Below, piece after piece: positions 49,893 through 58,842 of a stretch of 64,000 nucleotides of DNA. The notes beneath the pieces are model-generated. The model did no database searches, was not told the DNA's origin, and saw only the letters and a program-made list of their open reading frames with translations. The stretch lies in the NCBI GenBank assembly GCA_045628945.1, contig JAZQQG010000005.1, positions 51,072-115,071 of the forward strand, written 5' to 3'. This DNA comes from RGIG4034 sp045628945 (GTDB lineage: Bacteria; Bacillota; Clostridia; Lachnospirales; Lachnospiraceae). A program made the position numbers and the translations under genes. How positions within the stretch are numbered: the first letter of the stretch is position 1; each line of letters starts with the position of its first letter.

Positions 49893-50402
49893 CTATCGAA
49901 TCCGTTTTGCCGGCATTCCTGCATAGACCCCATCAGGCTCCAATGAACGGGTGACAACACTGTTTGCGCCGACTCTTACATTACTACCAACAACAACCTC
50001 ACCTACAATCTTTGCTCCTGCGTACAGAATGACATTGTCTTTTACCGTAGGATAGAGCGTCAACGGCGCCGGATGAACCTTCGGATACTCTTTTAGTCCG
50101 AGAGTAACATTCTGATATACGATACAATTTCTTCCAAGTGTTACACCATCTCCCATAATAATCGAAGTAGGGTGCGGCAGTTTAAGCCCCTTGCCGATTC
50201 TGGTATGCTCGCCAATTACAATTCCCCAACGGCGCATCAGGATTCGATCTAAAACACGAACCATCCGCTTGCTTATCGTGGTATTCATCTGGGCAAAATA
50301 CAGTTTTATATAAACCATCCGAACCGCTTTTCGTCCTTCTGTTTTACCGGTGTTCTCCCTATAGATTTCCATCAAATCATGATAGATTTTCGTAAATGGC
50401 AT
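49893..50402 (-). CDS. Hexapeptide-repeat acetyltransferase (serine acetyltransferase-like)
   Basis: 169 residues. A short helical N-terminus is followed by left-handed beta-helix repeats: GIVIGEHTRIGKGLKL, PTSIIMGDGVTLGRNCIVYQNVTLG, ILYAGAKIVGEVVVGSNVRVGANSVV and the closing GVYAGMPAKRI. The His-rich acceptor loop resembles CysE. Within the island a sugar O- or N-acetylation role is more likely than cysteine synthesis. Confidence 0.83.
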   Translation of the reverse strand: MPFTKIYHDLMEIYRENTGKTEGRKAVRMVYIKLYFAQMNTTISKRMVRVLDRILMRRWGIVIGEHTRIGKGLKLPHPTSIIMGDGVTLGRNCIVYQNVTLGLKEYPKVHPAPLTLYPTVKDNVILYAGAKIVGEVVVGSNVRVGANSVVTRSLEPDGVYAGMPAKRIR

Positions 50403-50417
50403 AGCAAATCTCTCCCA

Positions 50418-51536
50418 TCACAGCAATGCTTTTAACTCGTCTATGTTCTCCGGTACATGGAACTGTTTCGGATATTTCGGAAAAATAGTATCTCGCAGGA
50501 AGTCCTGATATTCGCGTCTTGCCGGTGTCAATTTCCACTTAGCAAGTTTCTGTAAAATAATCACATCAGCGCGATCTCCGAACAGAAGATATGGATACAT
50601 CACACTTCCTGACGAAATGGATACGAGTTTCACTCCCGAGAGGCAGCAATTCATCTTAACCACTTCCCAGGGAACTCCTTGATCAGGGAAAATGTGATAA
50701 CGCGAAAAACGATTCTTGCGGTCTCTTGGGTGAAGTTTCACCATCACATGTTCTCTTCCGTACTTTTCACCTATTATTGTGACCAGTTCCTGATCATTTA
50801 CCTGCAACCCGTCATTTACAAAGGACTCTTCAAAAAAAATAGCCTTCACGCCCTCAAATAACGTCTCGTCCGGCGTGTAGCAGAAAATGTGATTCACCAT
50901 TTTTCGGAATTCAGCATCCTCCGCTTTGACACGTGGGATACGCACCACCCGGTGCTTCTCCTCCCACGCAGACAGTTCCGGAAAGAACGAGAAAATGTAA
51001 TCAATCTGATGCAATACCTCACCGTAATGACTCATACGATAAAGCGGTGCATACGGTAAGTCTTTCAAAGCTGCTCGACGCTCCTTCAGAGAAACCTCGG
51101 CAGCACGACAACCGTACAGACCATCCTCAACATAGCAAAAACGAACCTTACTATTATAACGATGCTTCAATGTATCAAACAAGGACACCACATAATAATC
51201 AATGCTGGAGGCGAACAGGTAATCATACGACTTCAATATTCCAATCCGCTTACGAATCTCACTGTAACGCCCCAAGACGTATCGAACCTCTGAAACTATG
51301 TTTGAACGCTTATATTGTCCGTGTCGAAGCTTGTAATCCGTATTTTTTACATAGCTTACTTCGCGAAACATCCCCGTCTCACGCAATGGAGTCACATACT
51401 TGGATGCCACATCCGTATGGTCCGTAATTTGAATATCAACATCCATATCACGTAGCAATGTGCGCTTTAAGTGCACCGCAAAAATTAATTGTAGAACGGT
51501 ATTCACAACCACCAAACACTGCTTACGTCTCTTCAT
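50418..51536 (-). CDS. Sialyltransferase-like glycosyltransferase (GT52/polysialyltransferase type)
   Basis: 372 residues. VVVNTVLQLIFAVHL at the start, FCYVEDGLYG (acidic-acidic-Gly motif), HVMVKLHPRDRK (His-Pro motif) and SISSGSVMYPYLLFG are the shared landmarks of bacterial sialyltransferase families that use CMP-sugars. With KDO- and NeuB-type pathways next to it, it could transfer KDO or a nonulosonate. It lies four bases after the PEP mutase fusion gene. Confidence 0.72.
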   Translation of the reverse strand: MKRRKQCLVVVNTVLQLIFAVHLKRTLLRDMDVDIQITDHTDVASKYVTPLRETGMFREVSYVKNTDYKLRHGQYKRSNIVSEVRYVLGRYSEIRKRIGILKSYDYLFASSIDYYVVSLFDTLKHRYNSKVRFCYVEDGLYGCRAAEVSLKERRAALKDLPYAPLYRMSHYGEVLHQIDYIFSFFPELSAWEEKHRVVRIPRVKAEDAEFRKMVNHIFCYTPDETLFEGVKAIFFEESFVNDGLQVNDQELVTIIGEKYGREHVMVKLHPRDRKNRFSRYHIFPDQGVPWEVVKMNCCLSGVKLVSISSGSVMYPYLLFGDRADVIILQKLAKWKLTPARREYQDFLRDTIFPKYPKQFHVPENIDELKALL

Positions 51537-51540
51537 CAGC

Positions 51541-53550
51541 TTACATGTCCTCCGGAATCAAACGGATAATCTCCTTGAACGGCATACATACGTCATCGCA
51601 CTCCTTCGCACGATGATTTCTAAGAATCAGTTCCGCGGCATTCTGCATAGCAGGGAATGCGGTACGGGTCAGCTGATTTGCATAAATAACCACATTTACT
51701 CCGCGGCTCTTGAATTCCTCCTCCGTTACAGTATTAAAGGAGGTCGGAACGACAACAATCGGAGTCGTTTTATCTTTATCACGGAATCGCTCCACAAAGG
51801 TGAAAATCTCCGTCGGATCCTTCTTACGGCTGTGAATCATGATGGCATCGGCACCGGCCCCCGCAAAAGCAAAAGCACGCTCCAAAGCATCCTCCATCCC
51901 GCGTTCAAGAATCAGACTCTCGATACGCGCACAGATCATGAAATCTGCGGTTCTCTGTGCCTTCTTGCCGGCACGGATTTTCGCCGAGAAATTCTCAATG
52001 GAATCCTGCGTCTGAACCACTTCGTTGCCAAACAGAGAATTCTTCTTAAGACCCGTCTTGTCCTCAATGATAATCATCGAAACGCCCATACGCTCCAGGC
52101 TTCGAACGGTATATACAAAATGCTCGGTTAATCCGCCGGTATCTCCGTCAAAAATAATCGGTTTCGTGGTCACCTCGCAGATATCGTCAATCGTACGGAA
52201 ACGGCTGGTCATATCCACCAGTTCGATGTCCGGCTTGCCCTTCGCGGTGGAATCACAGAGGGAAGAAATCCACATGGCATCAAACTGATGTCCGCCGCCT
52301 TCCTCCTCTACCACGGTGTTCTCTACAATCAGACCGGTCAGACCACTGTGCGCTTCCATAGCGGTAACCAATCCCTTCATGTCCAAAAGCTTACGCAATC
52401 TTCCGCGACGGAAGTCAGGAGTCGCTAACTCCATGCGTGCTCTTTTGTCTAATTCCTCGTACTTCTTATCCTGTGCATATGGGAACTCAACCAGCTTACC
52501 GCCGTAGGTTGCAAGCTCTGCTACAACCTCTTCACGAATCTGCTTCTGGAAGCCCTCGCGCCAATCATCGCCGTGAACAATGATATCCGGCTGGAACTTA
52601 CGAATGTTCTCAATATAACTTAAGGAATCCTGCTTCACAACCCGGTAGACGCCGACGATATTCTCAAACATCGCCTTGCGCTCCTCAAAAGGAAGCATCG
52701 GGAATCTCTTGTAGCTTACAATTGCCTCGTCAGATAAAACGCCTACAATTAACTTACCCAGTCTTGCCGCCTTACGAATGATGGCAATATGACCGCTGTG
52801 TACCATATCTGTGGAAAAGCACATATAGACAGTCCGGTTCTCCACCGCTTTTAGGCGCTCCTTCACAAGGACCATATCCTCTTCGGTATCCACCTCGTTG
52901 CACAATTGCTTTTTCACATCCATCCGATAGATTGCACAGGCATCCGATACCTCGTTAAACGCGTTCTCCGCATAGCACTTACGATTGTCGTTCTCGCAAT
53001 ACTCCACAATCTTCGCTAGCCATACCTTCCAGTCTTCTTTTTTCAACAGATAGAGCGGATACGCCGCTTCCGCATGATCAAAGAATTCGATGCCGACCTT
53101 CGTAATGCGGTCTCCGTCCAATACAGCCTTGAAGTCCTTTTCCGGAAGTGCAATGGCCGAACTTGTGGTCATAACGCTCTGATCGGACGCCAACAACTGA
53201 TCCAGTACGGTATCCTCGAAAACCATATCGCCGTGCATTAATACAATATCATCGTCCAACTCCGCGCGCGCATTATAGATGGAGTAGATATAATTCGTCT
53301 CCGAATATTTCTCGTTCTTCACGTAGGTTACGTGAATCGGAAGGTCCAGACTGTCAATATAATTTACCAACACACCATCGAAGTAGCCTGTAGTAATGAC
53401 AATCTCCGTGATTTCTCTTTCCTGAAGCATGCGTAACTGCCTGCTAAGTATCGTCTCTTTTGCCGAGATTTCAGTCATGCACTTGGGATGCTCCTTCGTC
53501 AGCGCTCCCATTCGGCTTCCCATTCCGGAATTCAGGATTAATGCTTTCAT
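51541..53550 (-). CDS. Trifunctional nucleotidyltransferase / cytidylyltransferase / PEP mutase
   Basis: 669 residues from the ATG at 53550 (AGGAGG upstream). Domain 1 (1-232) is an NTP transferase like LicC/PntC: NSGMGSRMGALTKEHPKCM and YSETNYIYSIY (82-92). Domain 2 (238-380) is a glycerol-3-phosphate-cytidylyltransferase-type domain with HSGH at 251-254. Domain 3 (385-669) is phosphoenolpyruvate mutase: DGDTGG (468-473) and EDKTGLKKNS (496-505). PEP mutase makes the carbon-phosphorus bond of phosphonopyruvate. One or both transferase domains probably activate the final phosphonate with CTP. LicD genes lie directly upstream, as expected for use of a CMP-phosphonate. Confidence 0.9.
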   Translation of the reverse strand: MKALILNSGMGSRMGALTKEHPKCMTEISAKETILSRQLRMLQEREITEIVITTGYFDGVLVNYIDSLDLPIHVTYVKNEKYSETNYIYSIYNARAELDDDIVLMHGDMVFEDTVLDQLLASDQSVMTTSSAIALPEKDFKAVLDGDRITKVGIEFFDHAEAAYPLYLLKKEDWKVWLAKIVEYCENDNRKCYAENAFNEVSDACAIYRMDVKKQLCNEVDTEEDMVLVKERLKAVENRTVYMCFSTDMVHSGHIAIIRKAARLGKLIVGVLSDEAIVSYKRFPMLPFEERKAMFENIVGVYRVVKQDSLSYIENIRKFQPDIIVHGDDWREGFQKQIREEVVAELATYGGKLVEFPYAQDKKYEELDKRARMELATPDFRRGRLRKLLDMKGLVTAMEAHSGLTGLIVENTVVEEEGGGHQFDAMWISSLCDSTAKGKPDIELVDMTSRFRTIDDICEVTTKPIIFDGDTGGLTEHFVYTVRSLERMGVSMIIIEDKTGLKKNSLFGNEVVQTQDSIENFSAKIRAGKKAQRTADFMICARIESLILERGMEDALERAFAFAGAGADAIMIHSRKKDPTEIFTFVERFRDKDKTTPIVVVPTSFNTVTEEEFKSRGVNVVIYANQLTRTAFPAMQNAAELILRNHRAKECDDVCMPFKEIIRLIPEDM

Positions 53551-53558
53551 ACGGCCTC

Positions 53559-54875
53559 CTATTTCTCTGCCCGATGAGGCAGTTTCGTCTTCTTCAACCA
53601 TTTCTCGTCCGGTCCGTAATTCTCTTCCGAACTGTAAAAGATAATATCATGCTTCACATAGCGCTTGTCCTCCGGTGGCAACTGCATGTAATCGCCATAC
53701 ATAACCGAAAGATAAGCATCTGTATTCCCGGGCACCGGATAGGTCTCCCCTTCAAAGGTTGCTTCCCCATAAGGAACAATGTCCGACAAATTGTAAATGA
53801 GCCGCTTACGATAGGGAGCTGTGATATCCGCTACCAGATTGGTATCCGTATGGCGAAACCTTGTCAGAATCGCATCTCCGTCACGAAAAGCCTTGCGAGC
53901 CGACTTGAATTTTGCTTTATAGTAACCGGGGTTCGCAAGCCATTTTTTGATTGGATTCTTGCCGCTGTAAGCGGTCGGATGACGCATTGCTACAATTTGT
54001 CCGCGCATCCGTGTCTTATCTTCGTATAACCGATTCTGCTCTTCTTCCTTTTCCGACATTTTATCAAAAGGGAAGATATCCAGGTAGAAGCCATGATGAA
54101 TCTTTAAGTGACTTACCTCACGATTCACAGAGGCAGTATTATCCTTAAAGACCTTAGCGTGATTCACGTAATAATGCGGTACATCCATATTATCAATCAG
54201 CATGAAAGGATACTGCAATTCCCCTCTGGCCTCGCGCAAGAACCTCTCATAATCCTCACGAAGCATTCCGATATCGATGTCATCGTCCCAGGGAATAAAT
54301 CCCTGATGTCTTACCGCTCCCAGACAGGAGCCGGCGCACAGGAAATAAGGAATCTCCAGTTTCTCACAGACTCGCTTTACTTCCTTAAGAATCGGCAAAA
54401 GGTCCTGCTGGATGCGCTTCGTCATAGCTATTTTCTCTTCGTCATCCTCCGCGACCAAATCTTCATTAGCTAAGATTTGGTCTGCTGCCAGGCCTCTTCG
54501 AGTGATTTCATCCACATCGTGAAGAATACAATGAATCCCCTGATCCGTCAGAATGGAATGATTCGTAACGTAATGCTTCTGCGACATCATGAAAATTACA
54601 TCCAATTTATGTTCTTCCAGCCCATAACAGGAAATGACCGAATGTCCTCCAACAACTCCCTTATCATTGGCACTGATATCGATTACCTCGTCTACATACT
54701 GCCCCTTGGGATCGACCGCATGGAGAAACGCGTTCCCCTTCAAACCACCACCCCAGATAGCAATGCGCTTACCCTCTGCTTTATAATGTTCCATTACCTT
54801 ACGCAATTCCCTGGCTACAGGCCGATAGGAATCCGTAAACAGAACCTTGGACCGTACGTTTTTCCAGAACTTCAT
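53559..54875 (-). CDS. LicD family phosphotransferase, first copy (with Rossmann-like N-terminus)
   Basis: 438 residues. Residues 36-130 resemble a nucleotide-binding fold (RIAIWGGGLKGNAFL). The LicD domain has CAGSCLGAVRHQGFIPWDDDIDIGM, with DDDID at 197-201, and HHGFYLDIFPFD. LicD proteins move phosphocholine or related groups from CDP carriers to sugars. Next to the PEP mutase fusion the donor may be CMP-hydroxyethylphosphonate, or CDP-ribitol. It starts directly at the stop of the second LicD gene (0 bases), with AGGAGG inside that gene. Confidence 0.88.
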   Translation of the reverse strand: MKFWKNVRSKVLFTDSYRPVARELRKVMEHYKAEGKRIAIWGGGLKGNAFLHAVDPKGQYVDEVIDISANDKGVVGGHSVISCYGLEEHKLDVIFMMSQKHYVTNHSILTDQGIHCILHDVDEITRRGLAADQILANEDLVAEDDEEKIAMTKRIQQDLLPILKEVKRVCEKLEIPYFLCAGSCLGAVRHQGFIPWDDDIDIGMLREDYERFLREARGELQYPFMLIDNMDVPHYYVNHAKVFKDNTASVNREVSHLKIHHGFYLDIFPFDKMSEKEEEQNRLYEDKTRMRGQIVAMRHPTAYSGKNPIKKWLANPGYYKAKFKSARKAFRDGDAILTRFRHTDTNLVADITAPYRKRLIYNLSDIVPYGEATFEGETYPVPGNTDAYLSVMYGDYMQLPPEDKRYVKHDIIFYSSEENYGPDEKWLKKTKLPHRAEK

Positions 54876-56018
54876 CTATTGTCCTCCTCGCCGATAAGCG
54901 ATGTATGCGTGATTGCTTTCTTTGTGTTCGGGTGGGGTCATATAATCCCCGTAGAGTGCTGTTAAATATTCATCGTATCCTTCGATTGCCCGGAATGTCT
55001 CCCCTTCAAAGGTTATCCCGACATAAGAATCATAGAGTCGACGTGGCATCAATTCCTTCTTTCCGTAACAGCCAAGAGCATATCCGACCGTTTCGGCCTC
55101 ATCGAAAGGAATTACCTCCATCATTCGATAGACCTCCTCAACCAGCGCCTTTCGTCTTCCAAGCGTCTCATCTGTGTTGAACGGATCCAGAATATAGGTC
55201 TTTGTCAATTCGTTTCGAAGTGCCCGGATACGTTCGAAGTGTTCCGTTCGTTCCGGTTCTTCCTTAGGAACTCCCCAGACAGGAAATACATCGATGGCAA
55301 CTCCGGACAAAAAGAGAAATGGATATTCCCATCTGCGGGTAATCGTTCTCGTATCCTCCACGCGTCCGACAAAAGCAGAATAGCCATTCGGATATTCCTC
55401 TACCTGAATCGGTCGGTAGTAAGGATCCTCCGACAACAGTTTCATAAGGCATCGATAATCCGGATAAGGAAGATTGATATCAATATCATCATCCCAAGGA
55501 ATAAAACCGCGATGTCTTACCGCTCCCAAAAGACTTCCGCTTGAAAGAGTATATCGCAAACCGTTCTCCTCACAAATTCGATGGAGATGTCTCAGGATTC
55601 CAACCTGTGTGGCACGAACTTCTGCATCGGTCATCTTTTCACATCCGCTCGTCCATTCCGGTTCAACACTCTCATCCACCGTGATAAAATCAACAATTTG
55701 GCGAATGTTTTTCCGTTCAGAATACCCTAAAGCGATTAACTGTCGAGCCATAGCCGGGTAATACTTCGATGCAATCAGTATCCGTACTCCTTCGCGAAAC
55801 GGCACCAGATACTCTTCGGGTGCATGGGTTCCGGTTTTGCTTCGGTCGTTGTCCAGATAAGCAGCGACTGCGATTCCCCGTTGGGATAAATGCATTTCCA
55901 TAGCCTCAGAGGACGGATTCTTGCCAAACAACACAATCTCGCGTCCCTGCAGATCTTCCGATGCTATGAACTTATCCAGATTGTGGAACAGTTGTATTCC
56001 GAGGTTATAGGATTTCAT
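54876..56018 (-). CDS. LicD family phosphotransferase, second copy
   Basis: 380 residues. Residues 26-110 again show a small nucleotide-binding-like domain (REIVLFGKNPSSEAMEMHL, AAYLDNDRS). The LicD part has LSSGSLLGAVRHRGFIPWDDDIDINL, DDDID at 176-180, and GVAIDVFPVWG. It is the first gene of the run licD2-licD1-PEP mutase fusion and onward. A sigma-28-type promoter lies 33-59 bases upstream. The transferred group is not proven. Confidence 0.88.
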   Translation of the reverse strand: MKSYNLGIQLFHNLDKFIASEDLQGREIVLFGKNPSSEAMEMHLSQRGIAVAAYLDNDRSKTGTHAPEEYLVPFREGVRILIASKYYPAMARQLIALGYSERKNIRQIVDFITVDESVEPEWTSGCEKMTDAEVRATQVGILRHLHRICEENGLRYTLSSGSLLGAVRHRGFIPWDDDIDINLPYPDYRCLMKLLSEDPYYRPIQVEEYPNGYSAFVGRVEDTRTITRRWEYPFLFLSGVAIDVFPVWGVPKEEPERTEHFERIRALRNELTKTYILDPFNTDETLGRRKALVEEVYRMMEVIPFDEAETVGYALGCYGKKELMPRRLYDSYVGITFEGETFRAIEGYDEYLTALYGDYMTPPEHKESNHAYIAYRRGGQ

Positions 56019-56050
56019 TTTTTCTCTCCGTGCGATATTTCACACATTTA

Positions 56051-56077
56051 TTATCGGCATTTTCCCAAAAATAATTA
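56051..56077 (-). promoter_or_regulatory. Sigma-28 promoter of the licD-phosphonate run
   Basis: On the minus strand TAATTATT (56070-56077) is followed by exactly 11 bases and GCCGATAA (56051-56058). The minus 10 is an exact match to the flagellar consensus and the minus 35 core has one mismatch (TAAT). It lies in the short spacer between the aminotransferase gene and licD2. Confidence 0.65.
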
Positions 56078-56079
56078 AC

Positions 56080-57198
56080 CTAATTCAAAGTTTCGCAGCA
56101 ACGAATCACGCAGTCACAAATGCGTTCAACATCTTCTTGGGTCAGCTCCGGATAGAGCGGCATTACAAGGATGCGATTCGCAACACTTCTTGCGACAGGA
56201 AGCATTACTTCACGGTATTGTTCACGATAGCAGTCTGCATCTACTGTCAATGGGTAGAAATATTTACGCGCATAAATATTTTGGCTTTTCAATGTCTCAT
56301 AAACGCGATTTCTCAGTTCACTGGAGCTAAATAAAACCGGATAATAGCCAAAATTAGCATCTTTTTCTGAATCATCATAGGATAACAAGCGAAGATTCAG
56401 AGTTCCCGAAAGCAACGATGTATATAGCCCAACCACCTGTTTACGCAATTTAATATTCTCGCTGACATAAGGAAGATTGCATAATCCCATAGCAGCTGCG
56501 AATTCATTCATCTTCGCATTTGCTCCTATCTCTGCAATCTGTTCCTCACCACGAATACCGAAATTCTTAAGATTATAGAGTCGGTTATAGAGTTCCGGGT
56601 CCGAGAAGGTAACCGCCCCTCCTTCAATTGAATTGAATACCTTAGTCGCATGGAAGCTAAAAACTGATGCATCTCCGAAATTCCCCACACCGATTCCACG
56701 GTAATGCTCGCCGAATGCATGAGCAGCATCATAGATTACTTTTAGCCCATGTCTCATGGCTATATCCTGAATTGCATCCACATTGCAGAGGTTTCCATAG
56801 ACATGCACCGGCAAAATCGCCACTGTTTTATCCGTAATAAGCGCTTCAATCTTTGTCTCATCAATAGTATAGTCCGTCTCCTTGATATCACAGAAAACCG
56901 GCCGCAGACGATTACGACTTATGGCATGCGTCGTGGATACAAAGGTAAAAGGAGTCGTAATCACCTCGCCGCCTTCCTGGAAGTTCATTGCCTGAAGTGT
57001 CATCTCCAATGCCATATGCCCATTAGTCATCAGCGAAACCTGTTGAACATCAAGATAATCTTTTAATGCATTCTCAAATTCATTATGAAAAGCTCCCATA
57101 TTAGTGAGCCAGCAGCTCTCCCAAAGAGGCTTTATCTTCTCTATGTACTCTTCATATGGAGGCATTGAGGACCTTGTCACCAACACTCGTTTGTTCAT
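56080..57198 (-). CDS. DegT-family sugar aminotransferase (VioA-like)
   Basis: 372 residues. The PLP enzyme transfers an amino group to a 4-keto sugar nucleotide. WESCWLTNMGAFHNEFE, TTPFTFVSTTHAI, ILPVHVYGNLCNVD, IYDAAHAFG and the Lys in SFHATKVFNSIEGG are typical. The pattern is close to dTDP-4-amino-4,6-dideoxyglucose (viosamine) transaminase, known from flagellin glycan loci of Pseudomonas, though other 4-amino sugars are possible. AGGAG precedes the start. It has its own spacer upstream after a terminator; no clear promoter was identified. Confidence 0.88.
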   Translation of the reverse strand: MNKRVLVTRSSMPPYEEYIEKIKPLWESCWLTNMGAFHNEFENALKDYLDVQQVSLMTNGHMALEMTLQAMNFQEGGEVITTPFTFVSTTHAISRNRLRPVFCDIKETDYTIDETKIEALITDKTVAILPVHVYGNLCNVDAIQDIAMRHGLKVIYDAAHAFGEHYRGIGVGNFGDASVFSFHATKVFNSIEGGAVTFSDPELYNRLYNLKNFGIRGEEQIAEIGANAKMNEFAAAMGLCNLPYVSENIKLRKQVVGLYTSLLSGTLNLRLLSYDDSEKDANFGYYPVLFSSSELRNRVYETLKSQNIYARKYFYPLTVDADCYREQYREVMLPVARSVANRILVMPLYPELTQEDVERICDCVIRCCETLN

Positions 57199-57324
57199 AA
57201 TTTGCTCCTTTTACAGCTATTTTAACAGGTCTTAATATATGCAATATTACGCTATAAATCATACCACAGAAAATGTCTGTTTTATATCACTTTTTCAACC
57301 TGTCATTAATTCATTCATCAAAAA

Positions 57325-57363
57325 GAGACCGACAGAAGCATAAGGCTTTTTACTGTCGATCTC
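57325..57363 (-). terminator. Terminator of the FkbM-ATP-grasp-OCD-permease operon
   Basis: GAGACCGACAG (57325-57335) pairs with CTGTCGATCTC (57353-57363) with one mismatch; in the minus direction TTTTTG follows. It lies 28 bases after the permease stop. Confidence 0.75.
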
Positions 57364-57390
57364 TGTCATTGACCTATATCAGACTTACAA

Positions 57391-58830
57391 TTACTCCGTT
57401 TCCTTCGTTTCCGCCACGATTGAATGATTCAGCCTTCTTTTTTTGGATATCAGATAGAAGCAAATTCCAAGAAGAATCCAGATAACCAGACAAATCTGAG
57501 ACTCCTTACCAAGCGAGCAGCCAAGTCCCGGAATAGGTACCAAAAGTAAAACAGCGAATCCAAGCGATAATAACACTCCCAAAACACCGGTACAAACGAA
57601 GAACTTGTTATGCTGCTCCCTTGCATATTTCAGTGCTGCCAAAGAGGTATATCCGTAACCAATTGCGGCCCCCAACGAGGACATATCAACAAGCCATCCC
57701 AACACTACGCGGCCAAAAAGCGGAGCAATAATTGCCAGCCCAAGGACGAATAGAATTGCAACATAGGGAGTTTTATATTTTGAATGCAGCATACCGAAGG
57801 AGCGTGGCAAAACGTTTTCCCTCGCCATAGAATACAGCAGTCTTGTAGTTGCCATATAAAAGCCAACAATTCCCGAAAGTGTTGCGCCCAAAACTGCTAT
57901 TCCTATACACAGCAGCCCCCAATTCCCCAATAATTCTTTCGCGGCATTAAAAGTCGGAAGCGACTGAATACCGGTAAGATTTTCTACGTTCGCAATATAG
58001 TCTGTCCAAGAACCATACCCCTCCGGAACCACAGCAGCAGTAATCAAATTCACCAACACATATACCAACGCACCAAAAGCAATTGAAATGCACATGATTA
58101 TGCGGGTCTTACGTGTGGAAAAATTGAATTCCTCAGCAGATTGAGGCACCGTATCAAAACCAACAAACAAAAAGGGGGCAATTGCCATAACACACGCAAT
58201 TCCATTCCATTTATTCTTGGTGGGTGAGAAAACCGGTGTCAAGTTAGACAATGTAGCCTTTGGGCTAAAAATTGCCGCAAACAAGATAACCAACACCCCT
58301 CCAATGAGCGATAATGCCAAAATTACCTGAAAAATTCCTACTGTTCTCACGCCGCGAATACTCAAAAAGCCAAACAAAAGAATTGCAAATATTGCAAGAA
58401 TTACCTCTCCCAGATACACATCATATCCGGCCAAGACGTAATGGAATCCAAACTTGAACACTCCATTAAGCAGGTTACGCCCAATGAGGGCCAACGCCGT
58501 GGCATTCATCGGGACCAATGTCCCATAGGATAGCCCCAAGAACCACGCGCACCAGAATCCGTGTCTTGGTCCAAATGCCTTTTCTGTATATGTAAATTCA
58601 CCTCCTGCGACAGGAAATAAACGAATCATATAATCATAATTCAAAGCAATAATCATCATGACCGCTGCCCCAAGAAAAATTGCAATCGCAGTTCCCAGAG
58701 TACCGGCATTTGCCAAGAAAGAATTCCCCGGCAGGATAAAACAACCAAAACCAATAATACAACCAAATGCTAACGACCACACGTTTATTGGTGATAACTT
58801 TTTTTCCAGAACAAATTCCTTTTCGCCCAT
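57391..58830 (-). CDS. APC-family amino acid/amine permease
   Basis: 479 residues with about 12 membrane helices. The start (LSPINVWSLAFGCIIGFGCFILPG) has the substrate-binding GxG-type first helix of APC transporters; FDTVPQSAEEF in helix 6 and a later MARENVLPRSFG loop are typical. The substrate is unknown. It is the last gene of the operon with an ornithine-cyclodeaminase-like enzyme and an ATP-grasp ligase. That suggests uptake or export of an amino acid or amine used by those enzymes. Confidence 0.9.
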   Translation of the reverse strand: MGEKEFVLEKKLSPINVWSLAFGCIIGFGCFILPGNSFLANAGTLGTAIAIFLGAAVMMIIALNYDYMIRLFPVAGGEFTYTEKAFGPRHGFWCAWFLGLSYGTLVPMNATALALIGRNLLNGVFKFGFHYVLAGYDVYLGEVILAIFAILLFGFLSIRGVRTVGIFQVILALSLIGGVLVILFAAIFSPKATLSNLTPVFSPTKNKWNGIACVMAIAPFLFVGFDTVPQSAEEFNFSTRKTRIIMCISIAFGALVYVLVNLITAAVVPEGYGSWTDYIANVENLTGIQSLPTFNAAKELLGNWGLLCIGIAVLGATLSGIVGFYMATTRLLYSMARENVLPRSFGMLHSKYKTPYVAILFVLGLAIIAPLFGRVVLGWLVDMSSLGAAIGYGYTSLAALKYAREQHNKFFVCTGVLGVLLSLGFAVLLLVPIPGLGCSLGKESQICLVIWILLGICFYLISKKRRLNHSIVAETKETE

Positions 58831-58842
58831 TTCCTATCCCCT

